Part shown: in pieces, positions 47,864-58,565 of the stretch
Position numbering within the stretch: position 1 is the first letter of the stretch
Layout: each line of letters begins with the position of its first letter
Source of the DNA: Bimastos eiseni
Taxonomy: Eukaryota > Annelida > Clitellata > Crassiclitellata > Lumbricidae
DNA length: 64,000 bases
Assembly (NCBI GenBank): GCA_959347315.1
Contig: OY365806.1
Span: 28,000,815-28,064,814, forward strand
Direction of reading: 5' to 3'
Notes under the pieces: model-generated
What the model saw: the letters and a program-made list of their open reading frames with translations, nothing else
Told to the model about the DNA's origin: nothing
Database searches by the model: none
Program-made: the position numbers and the translations under genes

Positions 47864-48391
47864 ATTGTCATAACTAAGAGAAGATTTACTAAAAGATACG
47901 TCGTAGGAGGCTCTGGAATATGTGATACGGTATCAGGATTTTTCAAAAGAATGTTATCCTCGAATGCGGCGAGACAGGTAGCAACCACCGCATCAAGTGC
48001 TGGGAAAGACGCTGCAACGAAGATTGGAAAAAAGGCCATAGATGTTGGTAAGACCGTTGCTATCAATGCTGGAAAGCGATTGGTGGATAAAGCAGCGGCA
48101 AAGATGTTTAATCCACCACCGCCGCAATCAGCCGTACTCAGCCAACAGAGCAAGGGTTTACTAAAGGGTTTAATATACCGCAACGGAAATAATACACTTA
48201 ATCGAGGTAGCGAGGAGACTTTAAAGGGTTTAATATCTCCCCATGGAAATACGAATATAAATAATTTACTATCCGGTAACGGTGGCGCCGTGTCGATCCT
48301 AGATCTGGTGCGTGGATCTGGAATGAAGTTGGCTCAAAATATTTTATTGCTATATTTAAAAAATGCAGCCAGATATTCTAAGATTTACTGA
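47861..48391 (+). CDS. Small basic/hydrophobic core-like protein (adenovirus pX-like type)
   Basis: Intact frame of 176 residues. It has a basic N-terminus, a Gly/Ser turn, then a long Ala/Gly/Lys-rich amphipathic region with repeated Gly-Lys (about residues 45-80, for example DVGKTVAINAGKRLVDKAA). A Pro run, two related LKGLI-x-NGN/HGN motifs and a hydrophobic Leu-rich end follow. This resembles the small DNA-binding or membrane-active virion proteins described for adintovirus- and Polinton-type elements; the match is by composition and position only. TATAAAATG overlaps its start codon (47855-47863). Its last 29 bases overlap the capsid gene. Confidence 0.55.
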   Translation: MIVITKRRFTKRYVVGGSGICDTVSGFFKRMLSSNAARQVATTASSAGKDAATKIGKKAIDVGKTVAINAGKRLVDKAAAKMFNPPPPQSAVLSQQSKGLLKGLIYRNGNNTLNRGSEETLKGLISPHGNTNINNLLSGNGGAVSILDLVRGSGMKLAQNILLLYLKNAARYSKIY

Positions 48392-49415
48392 AAATACTAT
48401 AATAGATGAGGCGGTCGAGAGATACGAATGGCACGAGTACGAACCAGTGGCGGGGGCGAATCTTAACAGCGCTGGAGAAATTCACGGGAACATCGAACTT
48501 CACGATCTTTTCAGCCATCCAGCTGAGTCATACCTGCTTTTCGAAGGCAGACTGACTAAAGCGGATGGAACCTTTTACGCCGATGGCGATGATGTGGCTT
48601 TAGTCAACAACGGACTCGTGCACCTCTTTAGTCAAATTTTGTATTCCCTATCGAATCAAGAGATTGAAAGCGTGTTTCATCCGGGACAATCCACAACTAT
48701 GCTAGGGTTGCTGAAATATCCCAACGACTTCGCTCTGGCGCAAAGACTTAACCAATTATGTACTAAAGATACAGCCGCGACTGCTGTTAGAGCCGACAAC
48801 TCTGGATTCGCGATAAGACAGGCGTATCTAATTCAGAAACCAACTGCCAAGGGCACATTTAGTTTCATAGTACCTCTGAAGCACATTTTTGGATTCTGTG
48901 AGGAATACGATAAGATCGTCTACGGCATGAAACATACTTTAACTCCCGTTCGCAAAGCCGACAGCGATGCTATTTTTAGGGACAACGCAGCAGTGGCTGG
49001 TAAAGTCAGCATCAGTAAAATTTCATGGTTTATGCCGCATGTGATTCCGTTCGACATGGAAAGAATGCAGCTGTACAAAACCATCGAATCAAAGGCAATA
49101 CCAGTAGCCTACCGAGCTCAGCTTTGCGATACCGTAGCGGTTACTCACTCTACCACATTCAGTTGGCGACTTAGCGTAAAGACATCGCCAGAAAAACCGA
49201 GGTTTATTATCGTTGGATTTCAAACTAATCGAAGCGCTGATGAGACGGAATATTACATGAGCGTATTCGAGGCGCCATTGCTCGACAAGTTGCAAACGAA
49301 TAAAGAGAACAAGACATTTACTTTCACAAGAACGAAGTTAGAAACGGAACCGGGTTACAGCACGTCGTATATCGTGGTATCTGAAGAGAACGAAGTTGTT
49401 GATCTTGTGGTTTAA
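48363..49415 (+). CDS. Double-jelly-roll major capsid protein candidate
   Basis: Intact frame of 350 residues from ATG 48363, which overlaps the preceding gene by 29 bp. Beta-rich throughout with no membrane segment. Segments that look like family signatures are PLKHIFGFCEEYDKIVYG (171-188), WFMPHVIP (222-229) and PEKPRFIIVGFQTNR (276-290). I recognise this as the DJR-type capsid-like family found with protein-primed polymerases in animal genomes. Length and neighbours (polymerase, adenain-like protease, core-like protein) fit. It forms the capsid shell in related viruses. The lack of any stop or shift contrasts with the broken polymerase gene. A structure prediction would settle the fold. 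Confidence 0.75.
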   Translation: MQPDILRFTENTIIDEAVERYEWHEYEPVAGANLNSAGEIHGNIELHDLFSHPAESYLLFEGRLTKADGTFYADGDDVALVNNGLVHLFSQILYSLSNQEIESVFHPGQSTTMLGLLKYPNDFALAQRLNQLCTKDTAATAVRADNSGFAIRQAYLIQKPTAKGTFSFIVPLKHIFGFCEEYDKIVYGMKHTLTPVRKADSDAIFRDNAAVAGKVSISKISWFMPHVIPFDMERMQLYKTIESKAIPVAYRAQLCDTVAVTHSTTFSWRLSVKTSPEKPRFIIVGFQTNRSADETEYYMSVFEAPLLDKLQTNKENKTFTFTRTKLETEPGYSTSYIVVSEENEVVDLVV

Positions 49416-49444
49416 ATTTTCAATGATGTTTCTCATTGAAAATC

Positions 49445-50644
49445 TTAGTCATCATACACGAATAACTGCATCACGCTTAATCCTGGCTTCCCCGGTTCAG
49501 CCTGGAGGCAATCTAACTTATAAGTCTGATATTTTCCAACTGAATCGATTAAGAATTCTTGGTAAGTATTTCCTAAATAAGTGTTATTAAGCGACGTGTA
49601 AATAACAACCCCTTGTCCTTCATAATTGTATGCGATTATTCTCCAGTCGGAAATCCTTTCGTTGTTTTTTTTCTCCCCCTCAAGCCGATCTTCCAGATTC
49701 TTACTGCGGTTAGGCACTTGATAGATGTCCACGTTTCCATGGTTGCGCTAACCTCAGACACCCATTCTCCTTCATCCTTGAATGCATGAAAGGTTTTGTT
49801 ATGTGGAGATGAAGCACTGGCGTTCGCTTGAAAACCATAAGTACTAGTGTCCGAAGTTAACCTCGGCACGTAACCGACGTAACATTTTCTTCCTCGTGTG
49901 AGATCGGCCAGCGTTGGTTTCCACTGTAGCATGCAGACGGCAGCTGTTTCAGCACCAGGACTCGTAGATATAACATGAAATCTCCAATACGCGTAATTAG
50001 TTGAAGGGGGAAATGTTAACTTTATCAAAAGTCCAAACTGGAGGACATTCGTCTGAGAGAAGTTATAATATCTGTAAATACTATTCCGACGTTACTAGCT
50101 TGGACTTTCCGACTAGTAATTTCTTCATTATGAGAACGGCCAGCGATGATGTAAAATCCCGACATTGATAGAGGAATGGGGTACTTCATCTGTATCCAAA
50201 CATTTGCGGTTGTTTCGGAGACCCAAATCTCGGGGTAGTGAGAAGCGTTTTGAAAAGCCCTCCACGGGCTGAATTCATGGCCAAGCATACTGCGATATTC
50301 GCTAGCGCTGGCTTCGTAAGTTAAACCGTTTATTATCGTTACATCAGAAGTCATGGTTGGAGCCGCTGTCACGAAAGCTCTCAGGTAATCGCTGGCAGCA
50401 TTATTCGTTATCGCTTGGTTGACTAAGGCTTCGACTTGTCCAAAGCTCGCAGCCTGGCTGGCTAAGACTGGTGGTCAGTCGGTAAACCTTTTGTCGAGTT
50501 GCCGCTCATTTCGAAATCACCCTCCATATCGTTCGTTCCATCTCGTTTTAGAAATGTATTACTCGCTTGAGATAGAGTAACACCTAAAGAAATTATTCTT
50601 TGAGTTGATCCAGTATCAGTTCGTCCAAATTTATCAACCGGCAT
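49445..50644 (-). pseudogene. Fibre-like virion protein with discoidin-like modules, frameshifted
   Basis: About 400 codons, starting at ATG 50644 directly after the protease gene. The N-terminus (MPVDKFGR, then a TFLKRDGTNDMEGDFEMSG segment) looks like the start of a phage- or adenovirus-type fibre shaft with a Gly-rich beta repeat. Two F5/8C-like modules follow. The first lies around 50360-50070 (WRAFQNA, WIQMKYPIP, FYIIAGR) and the second around 49860-49450 (ASSPHNKTFHAFKD, IWKIGLRGR, WRIIAYN, and a closing MQLFVYDD). The pieces lie in different frames with shifts near 50400-50460, 50030 and 49640-49730. Discoidin modules bind glycans or phospholipids, so a receptor-binding role is inferred. 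It converges on the capsid gene 29 bp away. Confidence 0.65.
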
Positions 50645-50650
50645 TTTATA
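50642..50650 (-). promoter_or_regulatory. TATAAAATG start motif, fibre-like gene
   Basis: Reads TATATATAAAATGCC on the minus strand; the ATG is the fibre start at 50644. Confidence 0.55.
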
Positions 50651-50666
50651 TATACAATATTAATAT

Positions 50667-51086
50667 TTAATACAATTCGTTTACGACTTCTTGAAATTTA
50701 CATCCATCGTTGATCGTCTTCTTCAATACATACAAACATAAATGGTCGCAATACACTTCACCGTTAGGTTGTATTCGTTCGCTGTTATAGAATAGCCGCC
50801 TTTGTAGATAATTTATCAATTCCGTAGGTGGAGGTAGTCCATAGCTGTCGAAATAAATCTTATCATTGGCGCGCTTGATCCAACACGTCCAATGCGTTCC
50901 TTTACCGTCAGAATCATCGAGATTAGGGATACCACATTCGTTCGCTCTCGGCCTCTATGGCAACTCGTCTCTTAGAAAAACTCCTCTGAAATTGTTTATA
51001 TTTAGTTTCCTCGCCGCTTCGATTAGAGCAACGTTCAACAAAGCAATATTAGGTAGCGTTTCGACATCGATTTGTTTAACACTCAT
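50667..51086 (-). pseudogene. Adenain-like cysteine protease with one in-frame stop
   Basis: A 139-codon frame from ATG 51086 to TAA, uninterrupted except for a TAG at codon 44 (50955-50957). The catalytic set of the adenovirus-type maturation protease is in place: His65 in GTHWTCW, Asp80 in YFDSYG, Gln106 and Cys113 in YCDHLC. The Gln-Cys distance of seven equals that of adenain. In Polintons this enzyme is thought to process capsid proteins. The usual Gly after the catalytic Cys is Asp here. The gene has TATAAAATG at its start (51084-51092) and sits between polymerase and fibre genes on the same strand. Confidence 0.8.
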
Positions 51087-51092
51087 TTTATA
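51084..51092 (-). promoter_or_regulatory. TATAAAATG start motif, protease gene
   Basis: Reads CTAATATAAAATGAGT on the minus strand; the ATG is the protease start at 51086. It overlaps the end of the polymerase gene. Confidence 0.55.
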
Positions 51093-54000
51093 TTAGAGAA
51101 TAATGTCCATATGTTAAAGTGTGGATTCCATCTTGCTGAATCACTCGTTTATCATCTTCCGCTGAGAGGGCTACCTTGTTTATTTCCTCGCTGTAGACAT
51201 CGTGAAGGTGCGATCGAATGACATTCATCTTTCTCGATTGTTCTCTCTTGGTGAACAAGCAGTCTTTGTAATCTTCGTGAGTGATTGATTTCTTAACGAC
51301 ATTCTTCCTGACACCTTTACATTTCTTGTGGTCTACTCCAGCCATCTTGTACGAATACAGTTTCGATCTTAAACCTACAAATTCTTTGATCTATTTACCA
51401 GCTGCTTCATCTTTGAACATGCCAATGACCATTTTGTTGATGCCAGTTTCTATACGAGAGGGATGGTCTTTAGGATAGTCGCTAGTGTCGAACCTACTTC
51501 TAATGTCGGGTGCTATATTGGCGTAGAAGTCTTCGGTCTTAATTTCATAGGCTAAAGAATCTGTATCTGTAAAAAGTAACTTTGCTCTATCTTTATACCT
51601 TTTCTTGATGTAATTATAATGAAAATCATACATTATAGTTTTACTCAAGTCTAAAATACACATACCAAGATATATAGGCTTGTTGTAACATAGCTTCGTC
51701 CGTTTCATGTGAATGGTGATTAGGTTTTCATCAAAAATAGTTCGAGTATCGTAACTCGTTCTCGCTGCTAGCTTAATGGCTTCCTTCTCACTACGCACCA
51801 ATTTTATGTCTACACGATTCTCAATATTCTCAGACGTCTTACCAAACACCACTATTGTTCATTAGTTTGAAAAAGTCTTTTTCGAAATCGTTGATGGCTC
51901 TGGTCATCAGATTAGTATTTAGATCTATATACTTTTTCAGCCAAGCACTTCCTTCAAATTTAATTCCGCGATGAATTTTCATTATCTTCAAACCCAAACT
52001 TTCATACTGCTTTAAATTTTCGTAATGGACTATATACTTTACTTTATTACAAAGGTTTGGAATGAGTTTTGACACATCCGATTCTTTGACTTTAACACTC
52101 TCTGGAGCAAGAGGATAGTCGTTGTGAAGATCGTGCAATTCTTTAGGATATTCCAAATCGACTTCTAATATACATGGTGAAGATCTCCAATTGTTTAGCT
52201 TATCGTTACCCATCCACTGGAACCCATGAGTTGGTAGATTCTTACACATTGCCCATCTGTACAGATTGTTCACGTCTACATAGATTATAAATGTTGAAGG
52301 CTTCTCCCATATACTTATTGTTTGCCTGTCAATAACGGTGCGAAATGGTGCTAACACCTCCCCTTATCCCATGCTTAACCATTAGTATCATATCATAGTC
52401 GCTCAACAACTCCAACTTTACTCCTGTCAACTTCAATGCAGCGTCCCAAACAAGACCTGGCGAAGTATAATACCAGACGGGATCTAGGCCATAGTTCTCA
52501 CTGCATACATCTCTAAAATTCTCAAATACATCAGCAAGCAGGAGAACATCAGTCACATTGCATAAATCGTGGTATTCTCTCAGCCTCTTGAATCCGAATT
52601 CTTTCCATACCATCTGTGCATGGTTGATCGATCATATAGATATCTTTTATGTTCTCTATAAGACTGTCTACGAATATCTGTGCTACATCATCGTCTTCGC
52701 CCTTTGCTGTGAAGGTCACAGGAGCTTGCGAATATAGGTCGTCGTCAAAACATTTTATATAATAGCAGAAAGAACTTGGAACGTGTTTTTGATATCTGTT
52801 GGTGTAAGACATGTTGGGATCTGGTTGACAGGTGTCTATAGGTTTTATGAAAGATTCAAAATCGGCGCACACGACAAAGGGAACTCTCATCTTTCGATAA
52901 TAAATTTTAAAACTCAACATAGTTCCTGGTTCTGGAAGTTCTATGTTTTGAGCGGCGTGTTGGGAACAGTACTCGATATGTTTATTTAATGACTATATTT
53001 CTATATCCTATCAAACATCTTTTACAATAATGCATCGAATTGCATGAGTTTTCTGTGTGAACCGCCATCAATCTGTTGAAGTTCTTTATCCAACAATAAT
53101 GCTTCTTTTCTCCATCAGAAATGAGTAATAGATCTACACTGATATCGCTCTCGTGCCTCGATAAATATAGTGGGAATAGGTAAACATCTTTCTCGTGACC
53201 GAAAACATTAATACTAATATTATTATTTCTCTCAAACTTACTTATCACGTTAGCATCCGCTGCGACTAGTAATTCAATGCTGGACCAATCAAGTTCCTCA
53301 GATTGCTTTATTAATTCTTTCGTTATTCTTTCCGATTTGTTCGTCAACAGGGTTTAAGGCTCTCGTTACGCACCACTTGAAGCATTCTTCGTCTTCGTTC
53401 TTCATATTAATAATAGCCTTTTTACTCGCTAGACATTTCGGTAGTGGAATGTAAGAACTACCCTTCAGCGGTTTATAAGCAACCGTGTTGATTTCCAATT
53501 TTTGAATCGCTCTAAGTCTCCAGTTACTACCTCGCATCTGGAAGGCTGCTATAGACTCTAGGATTTTATCTTTAGCATTGTAGTAAATTTCGCTCGTACC
53601 GGTGGAGTCTAGAACCACCTCAGTCTTTGAACGAAACGGAAAATCCTCGGTATCTACTTGCCCGGATTTCATATCAGTACGCTCCATTGTGCAGGTAAGG
53701 ATAAAATTAGCCTTAGTCTGTTGATTTTTTGTCAACAAGTCTACCGCTTGTGCTCGAACGGTGTCAATAAAAGATGGGGCGTAAATTCCGTTTGCTCCTT
53801 CGACCGTGTATTGTTTCGTGAAGTCCTTGATAGCTGTGGCCGTCTCTTTCATTTCGCATGTTTTCATAAGAATTTTACCGAATATAGAATTCACTTTAGC
53901 TTTCAGTGCTTCTTATTCTCGTTCACCTTTCTCCTTGGTTCTTCGGGTATGTACCCTTCAATCCACTTTGCGAATGTATTAATAGCAGACTTAGTCTTAA

Positions 54001-54273
54001 CGAATAGTTTTCGTGCTGTCGTAGCTGGCATGGAAACGAGTGTTGGAACTCTAATGTCGGGAACGGGTGCGTCCATCAATTAGCATTGGATGAGATTGGA
54101 GAAAAATGTGAGGGGAGTGTTTGAGGCACATGAGCTTGAATTTTAGCAATCATATCCGCTTTTCGTAGTCGTGTATAATCTACAATTCCGTTCAATAACA
54201 GTCTTTTTGTGTATTCCATTTTCTATTGCGCTGGCATTCCTTTAAGTGAAAAAGGAAAAATATTTTCATTCAT
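51088..54273 (-). pseudogene. Protein-primed family B DNA polymerase (Polinton pPolB), multiply broken
   Basis: About 1060 codons from a TATAAAATG-linked ATG at 54273. Visible in order: a basic N-terminal region, a Cys/His cluster (HYCKRC, then EYCSQH), ExoI (VCADFESF, near 52860), ExoIII (YHDLCNVTDVLLLAD, near 52560), motif A (YVDVNNLYRWAM, near 52270), motif B (KLMNNS before a shift, then VFGKT) and motif C (FTDTDSL, near 51560). The C-terminal segment ends at 51088. Breaks: TAG at 54223-54225, shifts near 54080, 53900, 53340, 52985, 52350 and 51850, and TAG at 51391-51393. Around 52610 the frame changes and the region that should hold ExoII is missing, so an internal deletion is likely. 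Such enzymes replicate linear genomes from a terminal-protein primer. Confidence 0.9.
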
Positions 54274-54279
54274 TTTATA
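54271..54279 (-). promoter_or_regulatory. TATAAAATG start motif, polymerase gene
   Basis: Reads CATATATAAAATGAATG on the minus strand. It marks ATG 54273, 18 codons upstream of a second possible ATG at 54219; the two are in frame with one TAG between them. The motif favours the upstream start. Confidence 0.5.
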
Positions 54280-54312
54280 TATGAAAGAATGTTTTTGTTT
54301 GTTTGTTGAACA

Positions 54313-54425
54313 ATGACTCATCATCGAAACTATTGGAATGGTTGGTTATCCTGAGTCATTTAATTCATGGATTGATAATGAAGACTTGGTGGCCACGTGA
54401 TGACTCATCATCGAAACTATTGGAA
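54313..54425. repeat. 26-bp direct repeats near the right end of the Polinton-like element
   Basis: ATGACTCATCATCGAAACTA and the next six bases occur at 54313-54338 and again, without mismatch, at 54400-54425. They lie between the polymerase gene and the right terminal repeat. Confidence 0.85.
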
Positions 54426-54509
54426 ATTCTCGTGACTTCTGACCTATTGGCGGACGTTTTGACCATGGTTTGTGCATGAATTGTGGCTCATTTTAAAATT
54501 TTATGGTGA

Positions 54510-54666
54510 CCTATTTGGCTGATATTAGAACCATGATGTGGGTTGTTGTGATTTTTGGTGATTTTGTAACCTAATTATAGGTTAATAATAAGTTTTGTAA
54601 CCTATTAGGTGGTGAATTAACCATAATATTGGTCAATTGTCCTAGTTTATTCAATTTCCTACTTCT
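54510..54666 (-). repeat. Right terminal inverted repeat of the Polinton-like element
   Basis: Inverted partner of 46529-46685, ending CCTACTTCT and followed by AATATA at 54667-54672. Confidence 0.95.
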
Positions 54667-54829
54667 AATATAGTTAAAACAAACGGTTTCTAACGAATAG
54701 TTTAAAATACGACCAAGATGGCTTTGCTGAGAAGACGTAGATGTGAATATCAGCGCCACACAAAATCTGCTACAGGAGACCAACGTCTACACCGGTCGGC
54801 GCCAAGATGGCAGTGTGGTATGCAAGACC

Positions 54830-55625
54830 TTAAACTTCAAGACCAAGACGAGACCGAGACAGTGAGATGCCGAGACCGAGACAGTGAGGTACCGAGACCG
54901 AGACAAAGACACTAGGGTCAAGACAGTTCGACACAGTAAAAGACAAGTGATCATATGTAAAAGGCTGCAAAATACTAATGTATCAGTTTTCGGGAATAAG
55001 GTTCATTTGTAATTTCACTTTGAAACTTAATTATAATGTATATTGTACCAATTCCCAAGAACAGTTTTTCTATTGCCGAGTTTTATCCTTTTCCATATTT
55101 TTTCTTCGGCCTATCTTCTGAATAGTATAAAGAAAGCACGTCTTAAATCTTCTAGATGATTTTAAACAGGCAAATTCGAGACAAAATACCAAAGGAAATT
55201 ATAAATTTGCGCATATCCTTACACACCCTGAGAAACTCGAAGTTGTTCCGATCGTTTCGGTTACGGTGCTTTTACATCAACGACAAGCCAATAGCTATTG
55301 TTTGTCAATAGGCCTAACTTCAAATTGCGTAAACGCAAACTTCACAATTTCAGGTTCTCTCTCAGACATGTTTCCACTTTAAGACAATTGAGTTGATTTC
55401 AGTATCATGTGACTCGCGCGTTAACAAGAATTACCGTTTCTCGTAGATTCCGGTTTCAGTTTCTAGCGCAAAATTTTAAGACAGCTAACGCGAAACTTAT
55501 CGAGACCGCTTGTTCGAGAAGCACAATACTTTCACTTCAAGACAGTTTCTAAAAATTCCAGACACTGCCTCGAGATCAAGATCGAGACCGAGACAGCAGG
55601 CTTCCGAGACCGAGACACTAAAAAA
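54830..55625. repeat. GAGACCGAGACAGTGAG short tandem repeats, two clusters
   Basis: Cluster one at 54838-54912 has four to five units of CCGAGACCGAGACAGTGAG. Cluster two at 55560-55625 has CGAGACCGAGACAGCAGGCTTC and similar. About 650 bp of unrelated sequence separates them, so this may be one element with repeated ends in direct orientation. Confidence 0.6.
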
Positions 55626-55639
55626 ACTGTCTCGAGACC

Positions 55640-58035
55640 ATACTACTCTGCAAGATGGTACTGTAGCTGATATCATGCTGCTGTTCAATGTTTTGTGACT
55701 TGTGTGTGATCTTTTGGATTAGTATAAGAGCAAGAAAAAAACCGTGAAATGGCTTGACCAAAGTTCCATCAAATGTCAGAGTTTCGTCCAAACTGGATGA
55801 TCCGGAAAATTCATTTGAACCTGAAACGTAAGGATCATTAAAAAATCATTGTAACCTATTGCTGCCGATTGCCCTCCCATTGTTTTCTCTTCATCTGCGC
55901 GCAATCTTGGGTTGTTTTGAACGCCTAAATCGTGCCTTTCCAGTTGCTAATTGAGAGCCATTTCCTGTTCACTGCGCTTGCTCGTGCGCTTATTTGTAGC
56001 AGAATTGACTCCTGCAGTGCCACCTGTGTTGATCTCCTGTTGGGACACACTACGCAACCTAAGCATAAGCTGAGATGGTTTCATTTGAAAATGTAATAAA
56101 GCATTATACTGCTATGCGTGATGCACTTAATTGTTGGCCTATTTTCCAATGCATTGTATTTAAAATATTAGTCATGGTCTGTCGGTGAGAGTTACGAAAT
56201 TCCTCTGGGTGCTTTCGGGAGCTCTGTTGCTGCTACCCCAATTCGGATCTATCGGGCATTGAAATTTCGCGTTCTGCACATCGAGGTTAAAACTTCAAAG
56301 GCATACCTTTTCGGTGGTTGTATTAGAATTCATTAAGGTTTGCGAAATAGGAGCTATGCAGTCACATTTATTAAGCATCCGAATGCTGCTCAATCTATCG
56401 AATATTTATCGAACATCGACCATTAATTTATTGAATGTTCGACATTTAAATAAAGTCTGTTCTTTTTTGCCTGAGTTGGACTGGGAGCTGAGTAGGCGTC
56501 TCGAAGAGGAGAAACATCATACAACTGGTCTGAATGAATCAAAGAATGACTTAGGCTTAACACATATACATATGATGGGCATACAATGACAGAAAACTCA
56601 AATTAACAAGTAAATGGCTTATATATTACCAAGGCTACAATATAACCCGAGCTGTCACAAAGTGATGACATTATCGTGAAAGCAGCAAGTGAATCTGTTA
56701 ATGAAACTGTAACGAACGGTGAGTCTACCTGGAGTCGATGGTGAGGTTCTTTCGAGCGACGAAGAGCAACTGATGCACTGCTCTGTTGTCGCAAATTCAT
56801 GGGTAAGAATCGTCGACAGTATTAAGAAGAAGATGCTTATGAAGAACATGATATCTCTTCAGTAAATAGTATAAATTCGGCAATCGTGCAGTCATGTGAC
56901 TTACGCTATATTTACTTAAGAAGAAGAAACGGAGCTCGTAGAGTATTCCTCTCTCAAATTAATATTACTGCATATAATATAGAGTATTTGAATCGAATTC
57001 CTTAATTTATTGATGCAGTTTCCGTTTCCGTTTGTTTCCGTTTCAGACTATATTTACTATGCAAACACAGACCCAAAACAGAATGCCAAGTAGAAGCGAC
57101 GACTTCAACATTTTAGATCTATTGGTCGGTCCAATTCGGGGTCGAATTCCTCATTATGGCCGCAGGACGAAACAATTTCTAGTTACTGACAAATGGTCAC
57201 GCAGGTGCAATTAAATGTCGCACTCTTCCGTTTTCACTTAATTATGCAATTAGGTCAGAATCATGAATCTGACACATTAACGGCTGTAGTCTGTTGTCTA
57301 GAAGAAACTTTGTCGGCAGTTGAGACTCTTAGCAGTCTCAGCTCCACTAGTTTACATATTTCTGAATAGGTAATATAGCCATAGTTAGAGCAACATGGGT
57401 AACTATAATATGATAATATAGTTCAACTTTTTCACAGGTTCATCTTCAACAAGCGAACTAGATAATTGCTGTAATTTTGCCATTATCATTTTAACTGTAG
57501 ATAACATTAACTTTGAGGAACAGTTGATACCCACTACATATTGACTCCTAGAGACCAAGAAGGTAAAATATTTTAACTGAAACGAATGGTTAAAATCCCG
57601 AGTTGAGGCATGATAGTATAGAAATCGAGACATGCACTCCAAGAAAGTTAAGAGATTTTAGAATGTCCCCATAGAAGTAGCTGATAGCTCTACATAATTA
57701 TGATGGATCGTAGGATATATCATGAAATTCGAAGATATTGAGGCTTGAGCTGAAGATAAAAACGCCTGTGATGGTCATAATATAAGGACTGAATGGACTT
57801 CAAGTATACTGATGACACTATTGCTAGAAGTAATGCCAGGACGGAAGATCACAAGGAAGAACATGGACCACACACTTGCTTAAGACCACACTGTCTGATT
57901 CTGAGATCGATGTACTTACGATGTTGACAAATAGCTCAGTATTTACGCTCCTCTTCAATATGTATAGGCCTATCTTGGTCAAATGGATCAAAGATAACCG
58001 ATCATCCGCGTATCTCGATTATCGATTATATATAA
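55640..58035. other. No recognised gene; one possible exon
   Basis: At 57049 a strong pyrimidine tract and CAG (GTTTCCGTTTCAG) precede an open stretch to 57214, which could be an exon, but the peptide is not recognised. At 56725-56850 an open plus-strand stretch (GVDGEVLSSDEEQLMHCS) vaguely recalls a dehydrogenase tail and is too weak to call. Confidence 0.3.
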
Positions 58036-58265
58036 ATTAAAAAAATATATATAACCATGTGTTTGTGTTTTATTGTACCAAACATAAACATAAACAATTA
58101 TCATTTTGGAACAGAAGAACAAAATTGGAAGGGTACAATCGGGATACAATATAAACCCTAAAGGGACCAACTGGTCCCGCTAACAGGGCCACCCTTACTA
58201 AAAGTTCACGGCACCAGATAAAATAAACATAAGATAACATAAAGTAAACTAACTTAACTAGTTAA

Positions 58266-58565
58266 CTAAAAGAACAAGAGTGACATACAGAAAGTGCAGA
58301 AAATGTTATCACACAAAATTAGAAAACAGGTACTCTTCAGTTTAGATTTGAAAAGATAGTAGCTGCTAACACCATGTATTTCAACAGGGGTTTGATTCCA
58401 GGCAATTGGGCCAGCGCATTTGATGGAAAATTTTCTTGTATTGGTCCTACCAAAAACAGGTCTATAATTTTGAGAGGAGCGTAGGCTGTTAGGATTAACT
58501 GTGGAAGTAAGGATAAAGTAGTTCCTGAACACAGAGGGCAACTGATTGCTGGTGTATCTATACAT
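58266..58565 (-). pseudogene. LINE C-terminal domain
   Basis: A segment with GPIAWNQTPVEI and a Phe-Lys-x-Lys-Leu-Lys end, as found after the transcriptase domain of CR1/Jockey-like LINEs. It is out of frame with the transcriptase core upstream; a conserved-looking bridge (IHPYLTYCNLIWASNY, near 58745) lies between them. Confidence 0.7.

Larger units (their letters stand above)
46529..54666. mobile_element. Compact Polinton/Maverick-like element, 8138 bp
   Basis: It starts AGTAGTAGGAAATTG and ends CAATTTCCTACTTCT, with 157-bp terminal inverted repeats and a 6-bp direct duplication AATATA outside (46523-46528 and 54667-54672). AG...CT ends and a 6-bp duplication are the classic marks of Polintons. 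Content, left to right: a small gene remnant, an unrecognised gene, a core-like protein and a capsid-protein candidate on plus; then a fibre-like protein, an adenain-like protease and a protein-primed family B polymerase on minus, converging near 49420-49444. Polintons are usually 15-20 kb and carry an rve integrase and an A32/FtsK-type ATPase; neither is found here. Several genes are broken, so this is an endogenous, inactive copy. Confidence 0.9.

Noticed and set aside
54219..54219. ATG 54219 as the polymerase start
   Set aside because: The in-frame ATG at 54273 carries the TATAAAATG motif shared with three other genes, so the intervening TAG is read as a later mutation. The downstream start remains possible.
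56725..56850. Possible lactate/malate dehydrogenase C-terminal exon
   Set aside because: Only a short GVDGEV and SSDEEQL resemblance, with the expected middle segment missing and no clear splice sites.
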